Counted from the stretch's first letter, positions 42,085-51,251 are shown. The stretch: DNA of 64,000 bases from Epilithonimonas caeni DSM 17710 (GCF_000426465.1 NZ_AUFK01000001.1:1-64000), one strand, 5' to 3'. Program-made: numbers and translations. Notes: generated by a model from the letters alone, not told the origin.

Positions 42085-45000
42085 ATGCGAAGAAAAACCA
42101 TTTTCGCCGGACTTATTATTTTATCGGCATTTTCACACTCTTTTGCCCAATCGAAACACTGGCAGAATAACGAGCGTGAACTGCATTACAAAGAAGACAA
42201 AGGCGATTTTTTATTGGTCAACGGAAAATACCGTTTCAATCGAGCTTTGTATGGAGACAACCGTGCATCGAGAGTTGAAGCAGGAGATTTGCCGGAATTC
42301 GCATTGTATCTTCCAGGAATGGGAGGAAATCTTCAGTTCGTCATTCAGAAAGGAAATTCCATTAAAAAATTAATTCAGGCTGATAAAATTGAAACGCGTT
42401 ACCGACCAGGAACGATGTTGTATGAAATCAAAGACCCGATTTTAGGAAGCGGAACTTTGAAACTGACTGTTTTAGCACAGGCTAAAGAAGAAGGTCTGGT
42501 TGTAAAAATGGAAACGGTCAATATAGATTCATCAACAAAAATCTACACAGTTTATGGCGGAGCAAGCGGAACAACTTTCAGCAGAAACGGCGACATCGGT
42601 GCAGACCCGGAATCCGGATTTTATTTGCTTCCTGAATATTGTCTGAATAATCAGTTTCAGCTTAATAAAAATCAGTTTCAACTTAATTATTTAAATAAGA
42701 AAAAAGAAACTCAAATTGTCAGCGGAAGTTTTTCAAATGTCAATTCTTTACAGCAAACCGATGCGACGACTTTAGAAAAACTTTCTGAGTTTACTCAAAA
42801 TAAAACTGAAAAATCTCCGATTGTTTACGCTTCGTATTCTTCGCAAAAAAATCCGGTTTATATCCAAATTGCGAAAGGGAAATCAGCTAAAAACTTTTCG
42901 GATGAAGACTTAAAAAACATATTTGATGAAGCTGAAAAAGCTCGTTTAAATTTAACCAACAGAGTTCAGCTCAAAACTCCGGATGCAGATTTGAATAATT
43001 TCGGAGCCAATTTAGCCGTTGCAGCCGACGGAATTTGGGAAAGTCCAACTTTTCTTCACGGCGCTGTTGCCTGGAGAATGCGTTTGAATGCGTGGCGAGG
43101 AGCTTACACAGCCGATGCGTTGAGTTGGCACGACAGGGCGAAAGAACATTTTAAAAGTTATGCCAATTCGCAGGTTTTGAAACCCGATTCTGCGCCTGTT
43201 GAGATGGATACAATGCGTCATCTTGCCCGTCACGAGGAGAAAATGGGAACGTCTGTTTTTTCGAGCGGATATATTTCCAGAAACCCGAATGACAATACCA
43301 AACCGCACCATTACGATATGAATCTGGTGTTTTTTGACCAGCTGTTTTCGCATTTCAAGTACACGGGCGACAAAGAATTTCTGAAGAAAATGTGGCCAAC
43401 GATGGTTCGCCATATGGATTGGGAAAAACGAAACTTCAAGCGTGGCGATTTGTACGATGCGTATGCGGCGATTTGGGCGAGCGATGCGCTTCAATATTCA
43501 GGTGGAAAAGTGACGCACACTTCGGCTTATAATTACAGAGCCAACCGTGAAATGGCAAAGCTGTCGAAAATCATCGGCGAAAATTATCAACCTTATGAAC
43601 AGGAAGCTGATGCAATTTTAAAGGCAATGAAAAACGAACTTTGGATTAAAAACAAAGGCTATTTTGCTGAATATAAAGATGCTTTGGGCAACCAAATCGT
43701 TCACGACAAACCGGGAATCTGGTCGATTTATCACGTTTCGGATGCGTTTATTTTGAATGAATTTGAGGATTATCAGAATTTACAATACATTAATAATCAC
43801 ACCCCGAAAATTCCTATTACGGTAAAGGGTGCGGCTCATAAAGACTATTTTACGTTAGCAACGACCAATTGGCAACCTTACGACTGGTCGATTAACAACG
43901 TCGCTTTGGCGGAAAATTTACAGACCGCTTTGGCGTATTGGCAAGCGGGAAGAAATGATGATGCGTACCAACTTTGGAAGGGAAATCTGGTTGAATCGAT
44001 GTATTACGGCATTAGTCCAGGAAATTTTGAGCAGCTTTCTCACTACGATGCATTTCGTGGAGAATTGTACCGGGATTTTGCCGACCCGATTGGGGTGGCT
44101 TCACGAACTTTGACAGAAGGACTTTTCGGAGTTTATCCGAATTTATTAGAAAATAAAATCAGCATCAAACCGGGATTTCCTAAAGACTGGAATTCTGCAG
44201 AATTGAAGCTTCCGGATTGGGATTATCAGTTTAAAAGAACTTCAAAAAAGACTGAATATTTATTTAAATCAAAATATCAGAATCCTGTAACGTTGGAAAT
44301 GCAGATTCCTGTAAATTATTCCAACATCAAATCGGTACAAGTGAATGGTAAAAAAGTGGATTGGAAAGTTAAACCTAATTCTATTTTACAGCCGATTATT
44401 CAGTTTGAAACGCCGAAAGGAAAAGATTTTAAAATAGAAATCAATTATTCAGGAGAAGAATTAAAAAACGAACAAACCGACTACGTTAATTATATATCGG
44501 AAAGTCTTCAGTTAAATTTTGATTCAAAAAAGAAAATAAAAAATATTTACGACCCTCAGGGACTAATCAAAAATTCCCCTCCTCCGGAGGGGTGGATTCG
44601 ACCAAAGGGAGAAGACGGGGTGGTCAACCACAAGTTTGAACTTAACCCGCAGGAGAGAAAAGGAACATTTTTCCTTCAAGTTGAGCAAAACGGAACAACT
44701 TGGTGGCAACCTGTAAATGTAGATATCCGTTTTCCTTTGGAAACAAAATGGGCGAATAAAAAACTACAAATTCAGTCAAAATCTTCGAATGAAATTAATG
44801 GAAAACTGACTGTTAATGGTTCAACTCAAACTTTTACTATTCAGAAAAGTCAAAATACAACCATTGAAATTCCAATAAATTATTTAAGCAAAGGAACCAA
44901 TTTTATCGAGCTTGAATACAATGGAATTAAACAAAATATCAAAATCACAGATTGGGAGATTGAAAATCAAGGCCAGTTCAGCAACATTTCATTAGCATCA

Positions 45001-45693
45001 AAATATAATGAAAAAGTCACGGAAATTTTCAATCAGAAATATCTTTCGCCAAGATTGAAAGTCCCTACTCTACAGCTTCCGTGGCAGGGAATCGGAAACT
45101 GGTGTTATCCCTTAATCACTGCTCAAATCGATGACAGCGGATTAATGAACAAAAGAAAAAACGGCAAAGTTGATTTTCTTGGAATCCCTTTTTTAATTGA
45201 TAAAACAGATAAAAATATTGCCTTTGCAAGTCAGTGGGACAATTATCCTGATTCGCTTGAAATTCCTTTGACTGGAAAAGGAAAGAAAATTTATTTTTTA
45301 ATGGCTGGCTCTACCAATCCGATGCAGTCGCAGATTGTAAATGGAAAAATTACAGTCCAATATGTTGACGGTTCAACTTCAGAATTGGAGCTGAAAAACC
45401 CAACAAATTGGTGGCCGATTGAGCAGGATTTGTTTGATGATAATTTTGCTTTTGAAATTCCAGATGATAAAATTCCTTACAGAGTTCAATTGAAATCGGG
45501 CGAATTATACAAAGGTGGAAATTTAACAAAATATTCAAGCATTAAAGGATTTACAGACCGTCAAATTGATGGTGGTGCTGCAACGATTCTGGATTTGCCG
45601 ATTGACCAAAATAAAGAATTAAAATCGATAAAATTAACGGCAGTGAGCAATGATGTGGTAATTGGAATGATGAGTGCGACTGTTTTGAGATAA
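42085..45693 (+). CDS. DUF4450-type large (alpha/alpha)6 glycosidase-like protein
   Basis: A 1202-aa exported protein (signal peptide ends SHSFAQ). An N-terminal beta-sandwich contains SKHWQNNERELHYKEDKGDF and YGDNRASRVEAGDLPEF. A central six-hairpin domain (about residues 310-690) has AADGIWESPTFLHGAVAWRM, LNAWRGAYTADALSWHDRA and EGLFGVYPNLLENKISIKPG, and C-terminal beta-domains follow. This matches DUF4450 proteins found in Bacteroidetes pectin loci; the activity is unassigned here. A repeat element is inserted in frame near residues 830-848. Its place after GH28 suggests trimming of rhamnogalacturonan side chains. Confidence 0.75.
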   Translation: MRRKTIFAGLIILSAFSHSFAQSKHWQNNERELHYKEDKGDFLLVNGKYRFNRALYGDNRASRVEAGDLPEFALYLPGMGGNLQFVIQKGNSIKKLIQADKIETRYRPGTMLYEIKDPILGSGTLKLTVLAQAKEEGLVVKMETVNIDSSTKIYTVYGGASGTTFSRNGDIGADPESGFYLLPEYCLNNQFQLNKNQFQLNYLNKKKETQIVSGSFSNVNSLQQTDATTLEKLSEFTQNKTEKSPIVYASYSSQKNPVYIQIAKGKSAKNFSDEDLKNIFDEAEKARLNLTNRVQLKTPDADLNNFGANLAVAADGIWESPTFLHGAVAWRMRLNAWRGAYTADALSWHDRAKEHFKSYANSQVLKPDSAPVEMDTMRHLARHEEKMGTSVFSSGYISRNPNDNTKPHHYDMNLVFFDQLFSHFKYTGDKEFLKKMWPTMVRHMDWEKRNFKRGDLYDAYAAIWASDALQYSGGKVTHTSAYNYRANREMAKLSKIIGENYQPYEQEADAILKAMKNELWIKNKGYFAEYKDALGNQIVHDKPGIWSIYHVSDAFILNEFEDYQNLQYINNHTPKIPITVKGAAHKDYFTLATTNWQPYDWSINNVALAENLQTALAYWQAGRNDDAYQLWKGNLVESMYYGISPGNFEQLSHYDAFRGELYRDFADPIGVASRTLTEGLFGVYPNLLENKISIKPGFPKDWNSAELKLPDWDYQFKRTSKKTEYLFKSKYQNPVTLEMQIPVNYSNIKSVQVNGKKVDWKVKPNSILQPIIQFETPKGKDFKIEINYSGEELKNEQTDYVNYISESLQLNFDSKKKIKNIYDPQGLIKNSPPPEGWIRPKGEDGVVNHKFELNPQERKGTFFLQVEQNGTTWWQPVNVDIRFPLETKWANKKLQIQSKSSNEINGKLTVNGSTQTFTIQKSQNTTIEIPINYLSKGTNFIELEYNGIKQNIKITDWEIENQGQFSNISLASKYNEKVTEIFNQKYLSPRLKVPTLQLPWQGIGNWCYPLITAQIDDSGLMNKRKNGKVDFLGIPFLIDKTDKNIAFASQWDNYPDSLEIPLTGKGKKIYFLMAGSTNPMQSQIVNGKITVQYVDGSTSELELKNPTNWWPIEQDLFDDNFAFEIPDDKIPYRVQLKSGELYKGGNLTKYSSIKGFTDRQIDGGAATILDLPIDQNKELKSIKLTAVSNDVVIGMMSATVLR
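44573..44630 (+). repeat. Palindromic repeat inserted in frame in the DUF4450 gene
   Basis: The stem-loop CCCCTCCTCCGGAGGGG is followed by TGGATTCGACC, a spacer and GACGGGGTGGTCAA. This looks like a GC-rich intergenic repeat of flavobacteria. It keeps the frame open and adds SPPPEGWIRPKGEDGVVN to the protein. Confidence 0.65.
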
Positions 45694-45709
45694 ATATAAA
45701 ATTTAAAGA

Positions 45710-45782
45710 CTTCGACAGGCTCAGGCTGACAGCGCAAAACAAAGCGCATAGTATTAGAGTTGTCAGGCTGAGCTTGTCGAAG
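45710..45782. repeat. Large palindromic intergenic repeat
   Basis: CTTCGACAGGCTCAGGCTGACA (45710-45731) and TGTCAGGCTGAGCTTGTCGAAG (45761-45782) are inverted with 20 of 22 matches. An inner stem GCGC (45732-45735) / GCGC (45744-45747) nests inside. It matches a palindrome common in flavobacterial intergenic DNA. Confidence 0.75.
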
Positions 45783-45855
45783 CCCAAAATGATAAGATTA
45801 AATAAATTTAAAAATGAAATCGAGATTCACGAATTCAATAATTAAATAAAGAAAT

Positions 45856-47994
45856 ATGGGTAAAAAAATTGCAATATATCTAAGTCTTTTCTGCATCGGA
45901 TTTTCGTCCCTGAATGCCCAGAAAATCGACCGTAAAAAAGTCGTTCAGCGACATAATGTGGTTAATACGAAAGCAGATACTTTATCAACTTTAACGGTTG
46001 GAAACGGGAAATTTGCCTACACCGTTGACATCACCGGAATGCAGTCGTTCCCCGAATATTACAAAAACGGAGTTTCTTTGGGAACGCAGTCGGAATGGGG
46101 CTGGAACAGTTTTCCGAATACTGAAAATTTCAAATTTGAGGAAACTTTAAAACCTTACGACTTCAATAATGACGGTCGAAAAGCGTTGTACAGTGTTCAA
46201 ATCAAGGAACCGGAACGCAACAAAAAGGCAGTTGAATATTTCAGAGTCAATCAACATCGTCTGCAACTTGGAAATGTCGGAATTGAACTGATTAAAAAGA
46301 ACGGTCAGAAAGCGCAGGTTTCAGATTTGCAAAATATCAATCAGAAAATCGATTTGTGGACGGGAATTATTACCAGTGAATTTACGTTGGAAGGAACTCC
46401 CGTAAAAGTTTGGACAGCTTCTTTCCAGAATTCAGATAAAATCGGGGTGAAAATTGAATCCGATTTAATCAGCCAAAAAAGATTAAAGGTTTTTGCCAAA
46501 TATCCTTATCCAAGCGGACAGTTTTTGGATGAAGCAGCTTTTTACGGAAATGCTGATAAACATTCAACAAAAATCATTTCTTCAAATTCAACTCAGGGAT
46601 TGATTGAGCACAAATTGCAGACTGCGGATTATTTTACGCAACTGTATTTTACAGAAGGAAAATTAAGCGAATCAGTAAAACACAATTTCGTTTTCGAACC
46701 TTCTTCAAAAAGCAAAAAACTGGAATTGACGGTTGAATTTTCAGAGAAAAATCAGAAAACATCAAAAAGTTTATTTGCTGATGCTGAAAAAGAAAGCATT
46801 TCTGGTTGGAAAAATTTCTGGGAAAGCGGTGCTGCCGTAGATTTTGAAGGAAGTACCGATAAAAGGGCCAATGAATTGGAGCGTAGAATTGTTTTGTCTG
46901 AATATTTAACAAAAGTTCAGTGTGGAGGAAGCAATCCGCCGCAGGAAACTGGTTTGACATTCAACAGCTGGTACGGAAAACCGCACACGGAAATGCATTG
47001 GTGGCATGGCGTTCACTTTGCGTTGTGGGGAAGACCGGAAATTTTGGAGAAGCAACTGGATTATTATTTTAGGTCGTTTGAAAAAGCCAAAAAATTGGCG
47101 GAAAGACAAGGTTATAAAGGCGTTCGATGGATTAAAATGTCTGATAACGAAGGAAATGAAAGTCCGTCTTCTGTTGCAGCCTTTTTGATTTGGGAACAAC
47201 CGCATTTAATTTACATGACTGAGCTTTTGTACCGTCACAACAAAGACAAAAAAGTTTTAGAAAAATATAAAGACTTGGTGTATGCAACGGCAGAATTTAT
47301 GGCTGATTTTGCAACGTATGACAAAGAAAAAAACCGTTACAATCTTGGTAAAGGCGTAATTCCTGCGCAGGAAGTTTTTCCTGCGAAAGACACTTACAAT
47401 CCAACTTATGAAGTGGCGTATTGGGATTGGGCTTTGAAAGTTGCACAACAATGGAAAGAAAGATTAGGAGAATCAAGAGATAAAAAATGGGATGATGTGA
47501 TTAATAAATTGGCTCCGCTTCCGGTCCAGGATGGGGTCTATTTATCAACAGAATCGGCAAAAGATTCATTCACATTTCCAAAATGGATGACCGACCATCC
47601 AGCAGTTTTGGGCGCATTGGGAATGGTTCCCGAGTCTCCGAAACTGGATAAAAAGATTATGAAAAACACGCTGGATATTGTCTGGGAAAGATGGAACTGG
47701 GAACATACCTGGGGTTGGGATTTCCCGATGACAGCAATGAATGCGGCAAGATTGGGACTTCCGAATAAGGCCTTAGATGCTCTGTTCATGGATATTCAAA
47801 CCAATACTTATTTGAAAAATGGGCATAATTTTCAGGATGGAAGATTGAGAATTTATCTTCCCGGAAATGGAGGAGTTTTAACGACTGTTGCAATGATGCT
47901 GGAAGGTTGGGACAGTTCGACTGGACAATTCCCGGGATTCCCGAAAGACGGAACCTGGAAAATAAAAGCGGAAGGTTTTAAGAAAATGCCCTAA
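45856..47994 (+). CDS. Putative (alpha/alpha)6-barrel glycosidase (GH65/GH95-like clan)
   Basis: A 712-aa exported protein; the signal peptide ends SSLNAQ (residue 21). An N-terminal beta-sandwich (LSTLTVGNGKFAYTVDITGM and later) is followed by a helical barrel from about residue 330. Its active-site-like motifs are SWYGKPHTEMHWWHGVHFAL, VRWIKMSDNEGNESPSS, NPTYEVAYWDWALKVAQQ and WNWEHTWGWDFPMTAMNAA. The layout fits clan GH-L glycosidases, but I cannot assign a family or substrate. Position in the pectin cluster points to a sugar removed from rhamnogalacturonan. Confidence 0.65.
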   Translation: MGKKIAIYLSLFCIGFSSLNAQKIDRKKVVQRHNVVNTKADTLSTLTVGNGKFAYTVDITGMQSFPEYYKNGVSLGTQSEWGWNSFPNTENFKFEETLKPYDFNNDGRKALYSVQIKEPERNKKAVEYFRVNQHRLQLGNVGIELIKKNGQKAQVSDLQNINQKIDLWTGIITSEFTLEGTPVKVWTASFQNSDKIGVKIESDLISQKRLKVFAKYPYPSGQFLDEAAFYGNADKHSTKIISSNSTQGLIEHKLQTADYFTQLYFTEGKLSESVKHNFVFEPSSKSKKLELTVEFSEKNQKTSKSLFADAEKESISGWKNFWESGAAVDFEGSTDKRANELERRIVLSEYLTKVQCGGSNPPQETGLTFNSWYGKPHTEMHWWHGVHFALWGRPEILEKQLDYYFRSFEKAKKLAERQGYKGVRWIKMSDNEGNESPSSVAAFLIWEQPHLIYMTELLYRHNKDKKVLEKYKDLVYATAEFMADFATYDKEKNRYNLGKGVIPAQEVFPAKDTYNPTYEVAYWDWALKVAQQWKERLGESRDKKWDDVINKLAPLPVQDGVYLSTESAKDSFTFPKWMTDHPAVLGALGMVPESPKLDKKIMKNTLDIVWERWNWEHTWGWDFPMTAMNAARLGLPNKALDALFMDIQTNTYLKNGHNFQDGRLRIYLPGNGGVLTTVAMMLEGWDSSTGQFPGFPKDGTWKIKAEGFKKMP

Positions 47995-48030
47995 ATATTA
48001 CTTTAATTTTACGTTCATATTTTTAATTTG

Positions 48031-48057
48031 AAGTCTGTCAGCAATGGCAGACTTTTT
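48031..48057 (+). terminator. Rho-independent terminator after the 712-aa glycosidase gene
   Basis: AAGTCTGTC (48031-48039) / GGCAGACTT (48046-48054), with one G-T wobble and a 6-nt loop, is followed by a T-run. It ends the upstream transcript just before the motif and start of the PL1-like gene. Confidence 0.8.
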
Positions 48058-48066
48058 ATTTACAGC

Positions 48067-48081
48067 ACAGTGCAGGACGAT
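48067..48081 (+). promoter_or_regulatory. Shared pectin-cluster motif, copy 3 (before PL1-like)
   Basis: ACAGTGCAGGACGAT, matching 13 of 15 bases of the two upstream copies, lies directly after a terminator and 42 bases before the lyase start. It also sits in a partial palindrome, GCACAGTGC. Confidence 0.5.
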
Positions 48082-48123
48082 TTAATAAGGTTAAGATAAT
48101 AACTTGTTCATTCATTAACAGTT

Positions 48124-49512
48124 ATGAAAAAATTAGCAATCATCGTCATTTCGTCCTTATCTATTTGTTGCCCATCCCAAAATATTGAGAGTACCGGGAT
48201 AATCCGTCCAAAAACAATTGCTTTCCCCGGAGCGGAAGGATTTGGAAAATTTGCAAAAGGTGCGAGAGCAGTGGCAAAACCTCAGATTTACATTGTCAAC
48301 AATCTGAATGACAGCGGACAGGGTTCTTTTCGCGATGCTGTCAGCCAGCCTGGGCGATTTGTAGTTTTCTCTGTTGGTGGAATTATCGAGTTGAAAAGAC
48401 CTGTTACGGTTTCTAAAAATATTACAATTGCGGGACAGACTGCACCGGGAAAAGGTATTTTTCTTTATGGTCAAAAAGTGTCTTTCAGTGGAGCCGATGA
48501 TACCATTGCAAGATATTTGAAAATACGTCTCGGGAATAAGAATAAACCATCCAATAATACCGACGCTTCCGGAATATCGAACGGCAAAAACATAATACTG
48601 GACCACCTTTCAATTTCCTGGTCAATGGACGAAGTTTTTTCCATCAACTGGGACAAACGTGGCACAGAGCCCGACAGCATCACCCTCCAGAATTCGATTA
48701 TTGCGCAGGGATTGCATCTTTATAACCATTCTGCAGGTGGATTGATTCAGACCAATGGCAGCATCAGTATCATCAAATCGCTCTATGCCAGCAACAAAAC
48801 CCGTAATCCAAAAGTGAAGGGCAAGAATGAGTTTGTCAATAATGTGATTTACAACTTCGGAAATTTTGGTAATAAAAATGGACACACCGTTTTAGGCGAT
48901 GGTTATATAATGGGAGGTTCTGTACAGAATTCTGAAGTCAATATAATCAACAATTATTTTATCGAAGGTCCATTGAATGCAGAAAATAGGACAACGCCGT
49001 TCAGCAGAGGAACAAACAGTTTTCATCTTTATGAATCCGGGAATTATTTTGACAACAATAAAAACGGCATTTTGGATGGTCAATTGGTTCCGCATAATTC
49101 CGAAGGTTTTCCGGGTGAAACGCCTGTTGTTTTTATGGATTCACCATTTCAATATCCTTTTGCAAAAACAGACTTATCTGCTACGCAAGCGTTTGATTAT
49201 ATCGTTAAAAATGCCGGCGCCAACTTTCCAAAGCGAGATGATGTGGATGAGCTGATTATTTCTGAAGTAAAATCTCTGGGAAAAAAGGGAATTTATGTCT
49301 TCACAGAAAATGATTTGCCGTTAGCCAATAATGGTGTTGGAAATTTCCCAAAAACTCAAGCGCCCAAGGATTCGGATTCTGATGGCATTCCCGATGTTGC
49401 TGAACTGAAAATGGGTCTTGACCCTAATGATTCATCTGATGCATTGAAATTCAATAAAACGCAAAGCAATTATCTCAATATCGAAGTTTATGTCAATGAT
49501 TTGATACGTTAA
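48124..49512 (+). CDS. PL1-like pectate lyase
   Basis: A 462-aa exported right-handed beta-helix lyase. The N-terminus (SSLSICC) may be a lipoprotein signal or an ordinary signal peptide. Conserved blocks: FPGAEGFGKFAKGARA, NLNDSGQGSFRDAVSQPGRF, ITIAGQTAPGKG, NIILDHLSISWSMDE, SAGGLIQTNG and KTRNPKVKGKNEFVNNVIYN (last Arg/Lys-rich strand). The C-terminus has a thrombospondin-type-3-like calcium repeat (DSDSDGIPDVAELKMGLDPN). It would cut homogalacturonan to unsaturated oligosaccharides, feeding GH105. It has its own promoter region with the shared motif. Confidence 0.85.
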   Translation: MKKLAIIVISSLSICCPSQNIESTGIIRPKTIAFPGAEGFGKFAKGARAVAKPQIYIVNNLNDSGQGSFRDAVSQPGRFVVFSVGGIIELKRPVTVSKNITIAGQTAPGKGIFLYGQKVSFSGADDTIARYLKIRLGNKNKPSNNTDASGISNGKNIILDHLSISWSMDEVFSINWDKRGTEPDSITLQNSIIAQGLHLYNHSAGGLIQTNGSISIIKSLYASNKTRNPKVKGKNEFVNNVIYNFGNFGNKNGHTVLGDGYIMGGSVQNSEVNIINNYFIEGPLNAENRTTPFSRGTNSFHLYESGNYFDNNKNGILDGQLVPHNSEGFPGETPVVFMDSPFQYPFAKTDLSATQAFDYIVKNAGANFPKRDDVDELIISEVKSLGKKGIYVFTENDLPLANNGVGNFPKTQAPKDSDSDGIPDVAELKMGLDPNDSSDALKFNKTQSNYLNIEVYVNDLIR

Positions 49513-49633
49513 TGATTTAATTAAAATAGAAATTTAACCAATTGATATAAAATTTGTAACTTGTCTTAGATTTTGAAACACTAATAACCCAAATTTAATT
49601 CATAAACATAAAACGTTATTATTGCTTAATACG

Positions 49634-50638
49634 ATGTCTGAAATATTAGAAATTCAAATCAATGAAAATTCCAGAGTGCCAAAATATAAACAGATTGTGG
49701 ACTCTATACTTAATGGAATTGACGCAGGAGACATCAAAATTGGGGAAAAAATCCCGTCAATCAATGAGCTCAGCGAATCCTGTTTTCTCTCCAGAGACAC
49801 GGTGGAAAAGGCTTATAAAGAACTGAGAAAAAGACAAATCATCGAGTCTGTAAAAGGAAAAGGTTATTATATCTCGAGAATCAATAAGAGTGACAGCATC
49901 AACATTTTTTTCCTGATTAATAAGTCCAGCACTTACAAAATGATGATTTATAATTATTTTGTGGATGCGATTGGCAGCAAAGGCAATGTGGAAATGTACA
50001 TCTACCACTGTGATGAAACATTGTTCATCAATGCCTTGAAAAAAAATCTCGGCGTCTATGATTATTATGTGATAATGCCACACTTCCGCGACGAAAACTC
50101 AAAGCATACGAGCTCTACGAAGGAAGTTATTGATATCATCGAGAAGATCCCGAAGAACAAACTTCTGCTTTTGGATAATACAAAACCTAATATCTCCGGC
50201 GAGTACGGAACTATTTTTCAGGATTTTGAACACGACATCTACAATGCACTCAAGGAGGGCCTCGAAAAAATAAAAAAATATGAAAAACTGATCCTTGTAT
50301 ATCCTGCAAAGTCGGTCCATCCCTACCCTTTCCGCATTGTACACGGCTTTGGACAATTCTGCAAAGATTTCAAACTGGACTATGAAATTCTGGACGAAGT
50401 CTACCCTGATATGGAATTGCAGGATAAAGACCTTTTCATTACCATCCAAGAGCGTGATTTAGTAAATTTGGTTAAGCAGATCAGACAGAAAAATCTGAAA
50501 TTAGGCGAAGACATCGGGATTATTTCCTATAACGAAACACCGCTGAAAGAACTACTGGGCATCACCGTCGTAACAACGGATTTCAAAGCGATGGCAGAGT
50601 CTGCAGCTTATATGGTTCTGAAGAATAAAAAAGAATAG
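49634..50638 (+). CDS. GntR-family regulator with sugar-binding-type C-domain
   Basis: A 334-aa regulator. The N-terminal GntR winged helix (about residues 5-75) has PKYKQIVDSILNGIDAG, IPSINELSESCFLSRDTVEK and the second wing SVKGKGYYIS. The C-terminal about 240 residues look like a periplasmic-binding-protein/LacI-type ligand domain (YDYYVIMPHFRDENS, GIISYNETPLKELLGITVVTTD), so a sugar is the likely effector. The ATG at 49634 was preferred over a TTG four codons earlier. It ends the pectin cluster and is the best candidate to bind the shared 15-bp motif; this is inference. Confidence 0.85.
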   Translation: MSEILEIQINENSRVPKYKQIVDSILNGIDAGDIKIGEKIPSINELSESCFLSRDTVEKAYKELRKRQIIESVKGKGYYISRINKSDSINIFFLINKSSTYKMMIYNYFVDAIGSKGNVEMYIYHCDETLFINALKKNLGVYDYYVIMPHFRDENSKHTSSTKEVIDIIEKIPKNKLLLLDNTKPNISGEYGTIFQDFEHDIYNALKEGLEKIKKYEKLILVYPAKSVHPYPFRIVHGFGQFCKDFKLDYEILDEVYPDMELQDKDLFITIQERDLVNLVKQIRQKNLKLGEDIGIISYNETPLKELLGITVVTTDFKAMAESAAYMVLKNKKE

Positions 50639-50711
50639 GTGAATAATGTTTTTAAGTTTATACAAAGAGATTCCTTATAATATTACTTGATAATTATAAA
50701 AAAGTATAATG

Positions 50712-51095
50712 TTAATTGCTTAAGACCTCAGACACCAAATTGAATTTAGGAATTGCTACATCAAAGGTTTCGCGATTTGCATTCTCAAAAATATAAAAAC
50801 CTTCCATATTTCCAACCCCTGATTTTACAATCACATTAGAAAAATAACTAAATTTTTCACCACTTTCAATGATAGGGGTCAGTCCAATAACACCTGCACC
50901 CTCAACCTCCGTAAAACCAAATCCTAGATCATAGATCATCCATTTTCTTGAAAGTAATTTCACAGGATTGCCACTCAGGTTTTGGATTTCAATATTATAA
51001 CGGAAAACATAACGGTTTTCTGAAGGATAACTGTTGTGGTTATCATATTCTGTCGTTACACTGACTTTGATTTCTGATGTGATTTTTGAGACCAT
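50712..51095 (-). CDS. apaG: ApaG-domain protein
   Basis: A 127-aa small beta-sandwich protein. Family blocks are SEIKVSVTTEYD, FRYNIEIQNLSGNPVKLLSRKW, GFGFTEVEGAGVIGLTPII and GVGNMEGFYIFENA. ApaG proteins are linked in E. coli to cobalt/magnesium sensitivity, but the biochemical role is unsettled. The start at 51095 fits the normal family length (about 125 aa); the longer frame to 51179 adds non-conserved residues. It is divergent from purB. Confidence 0.9.
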   Translation of the reverse strand: MVSKITSEIKVSVTTEYDNHNSYPSENRYVFRYNIEIQNLSGNPVKLLSRKWMIYDLGFGFTEVEGAGVIGLTPIIESGEKFSYFSNVIVKSGVGNMEGFYIFENANRETFDVAIPKFNLVSEVLSN

Positions 51096-51121
51096 TTTTA
51101 TTAGATTTAAAATTGAAAATA

Positions 51122-51150
51122 CAAATATCCCGCCGAACTTTTGATTCAAA
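51122..51150 (-). promoter_or_regulatory. Promoter of apaG
   Basis: On the reverse strand TTTG (51150-51147), a 17-bp spacer and GATATTTG (51129-51122) fit the flavobacterial consensus with one mismatch, 26 bases before the apaG start. Confidence 0.5.
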
Positions 51151-51215
51151 AATAAGGTTTTGGTTAAATCAAATTCCAATATTTAATTAGATTTTATTCA
51201 ATCGGTTAATTTTCT

Positions 51216-51223
51216 TAATTTTG
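51216..51223 (+). promoter_or_regulatory. -7 promoter element of purB
   Basis: TAATTTTG matches TAnnTTTG, 28 bases upstream of the purB ATG. No convincing TTG -33 element is found. Confidence 0.4.
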
Positions 51224-51251
51224 TGGTATCTAAAAAAGTAAAAAGAAAGAA

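Noticed and set aside
43012-43494. A 160-aa reverse-strand open frame within the DUF4450 gene
   Set aside because: Composition (Arg/Ile/Phe-rich, no motif) is typical of an antisense shadow of a conserved coding region.
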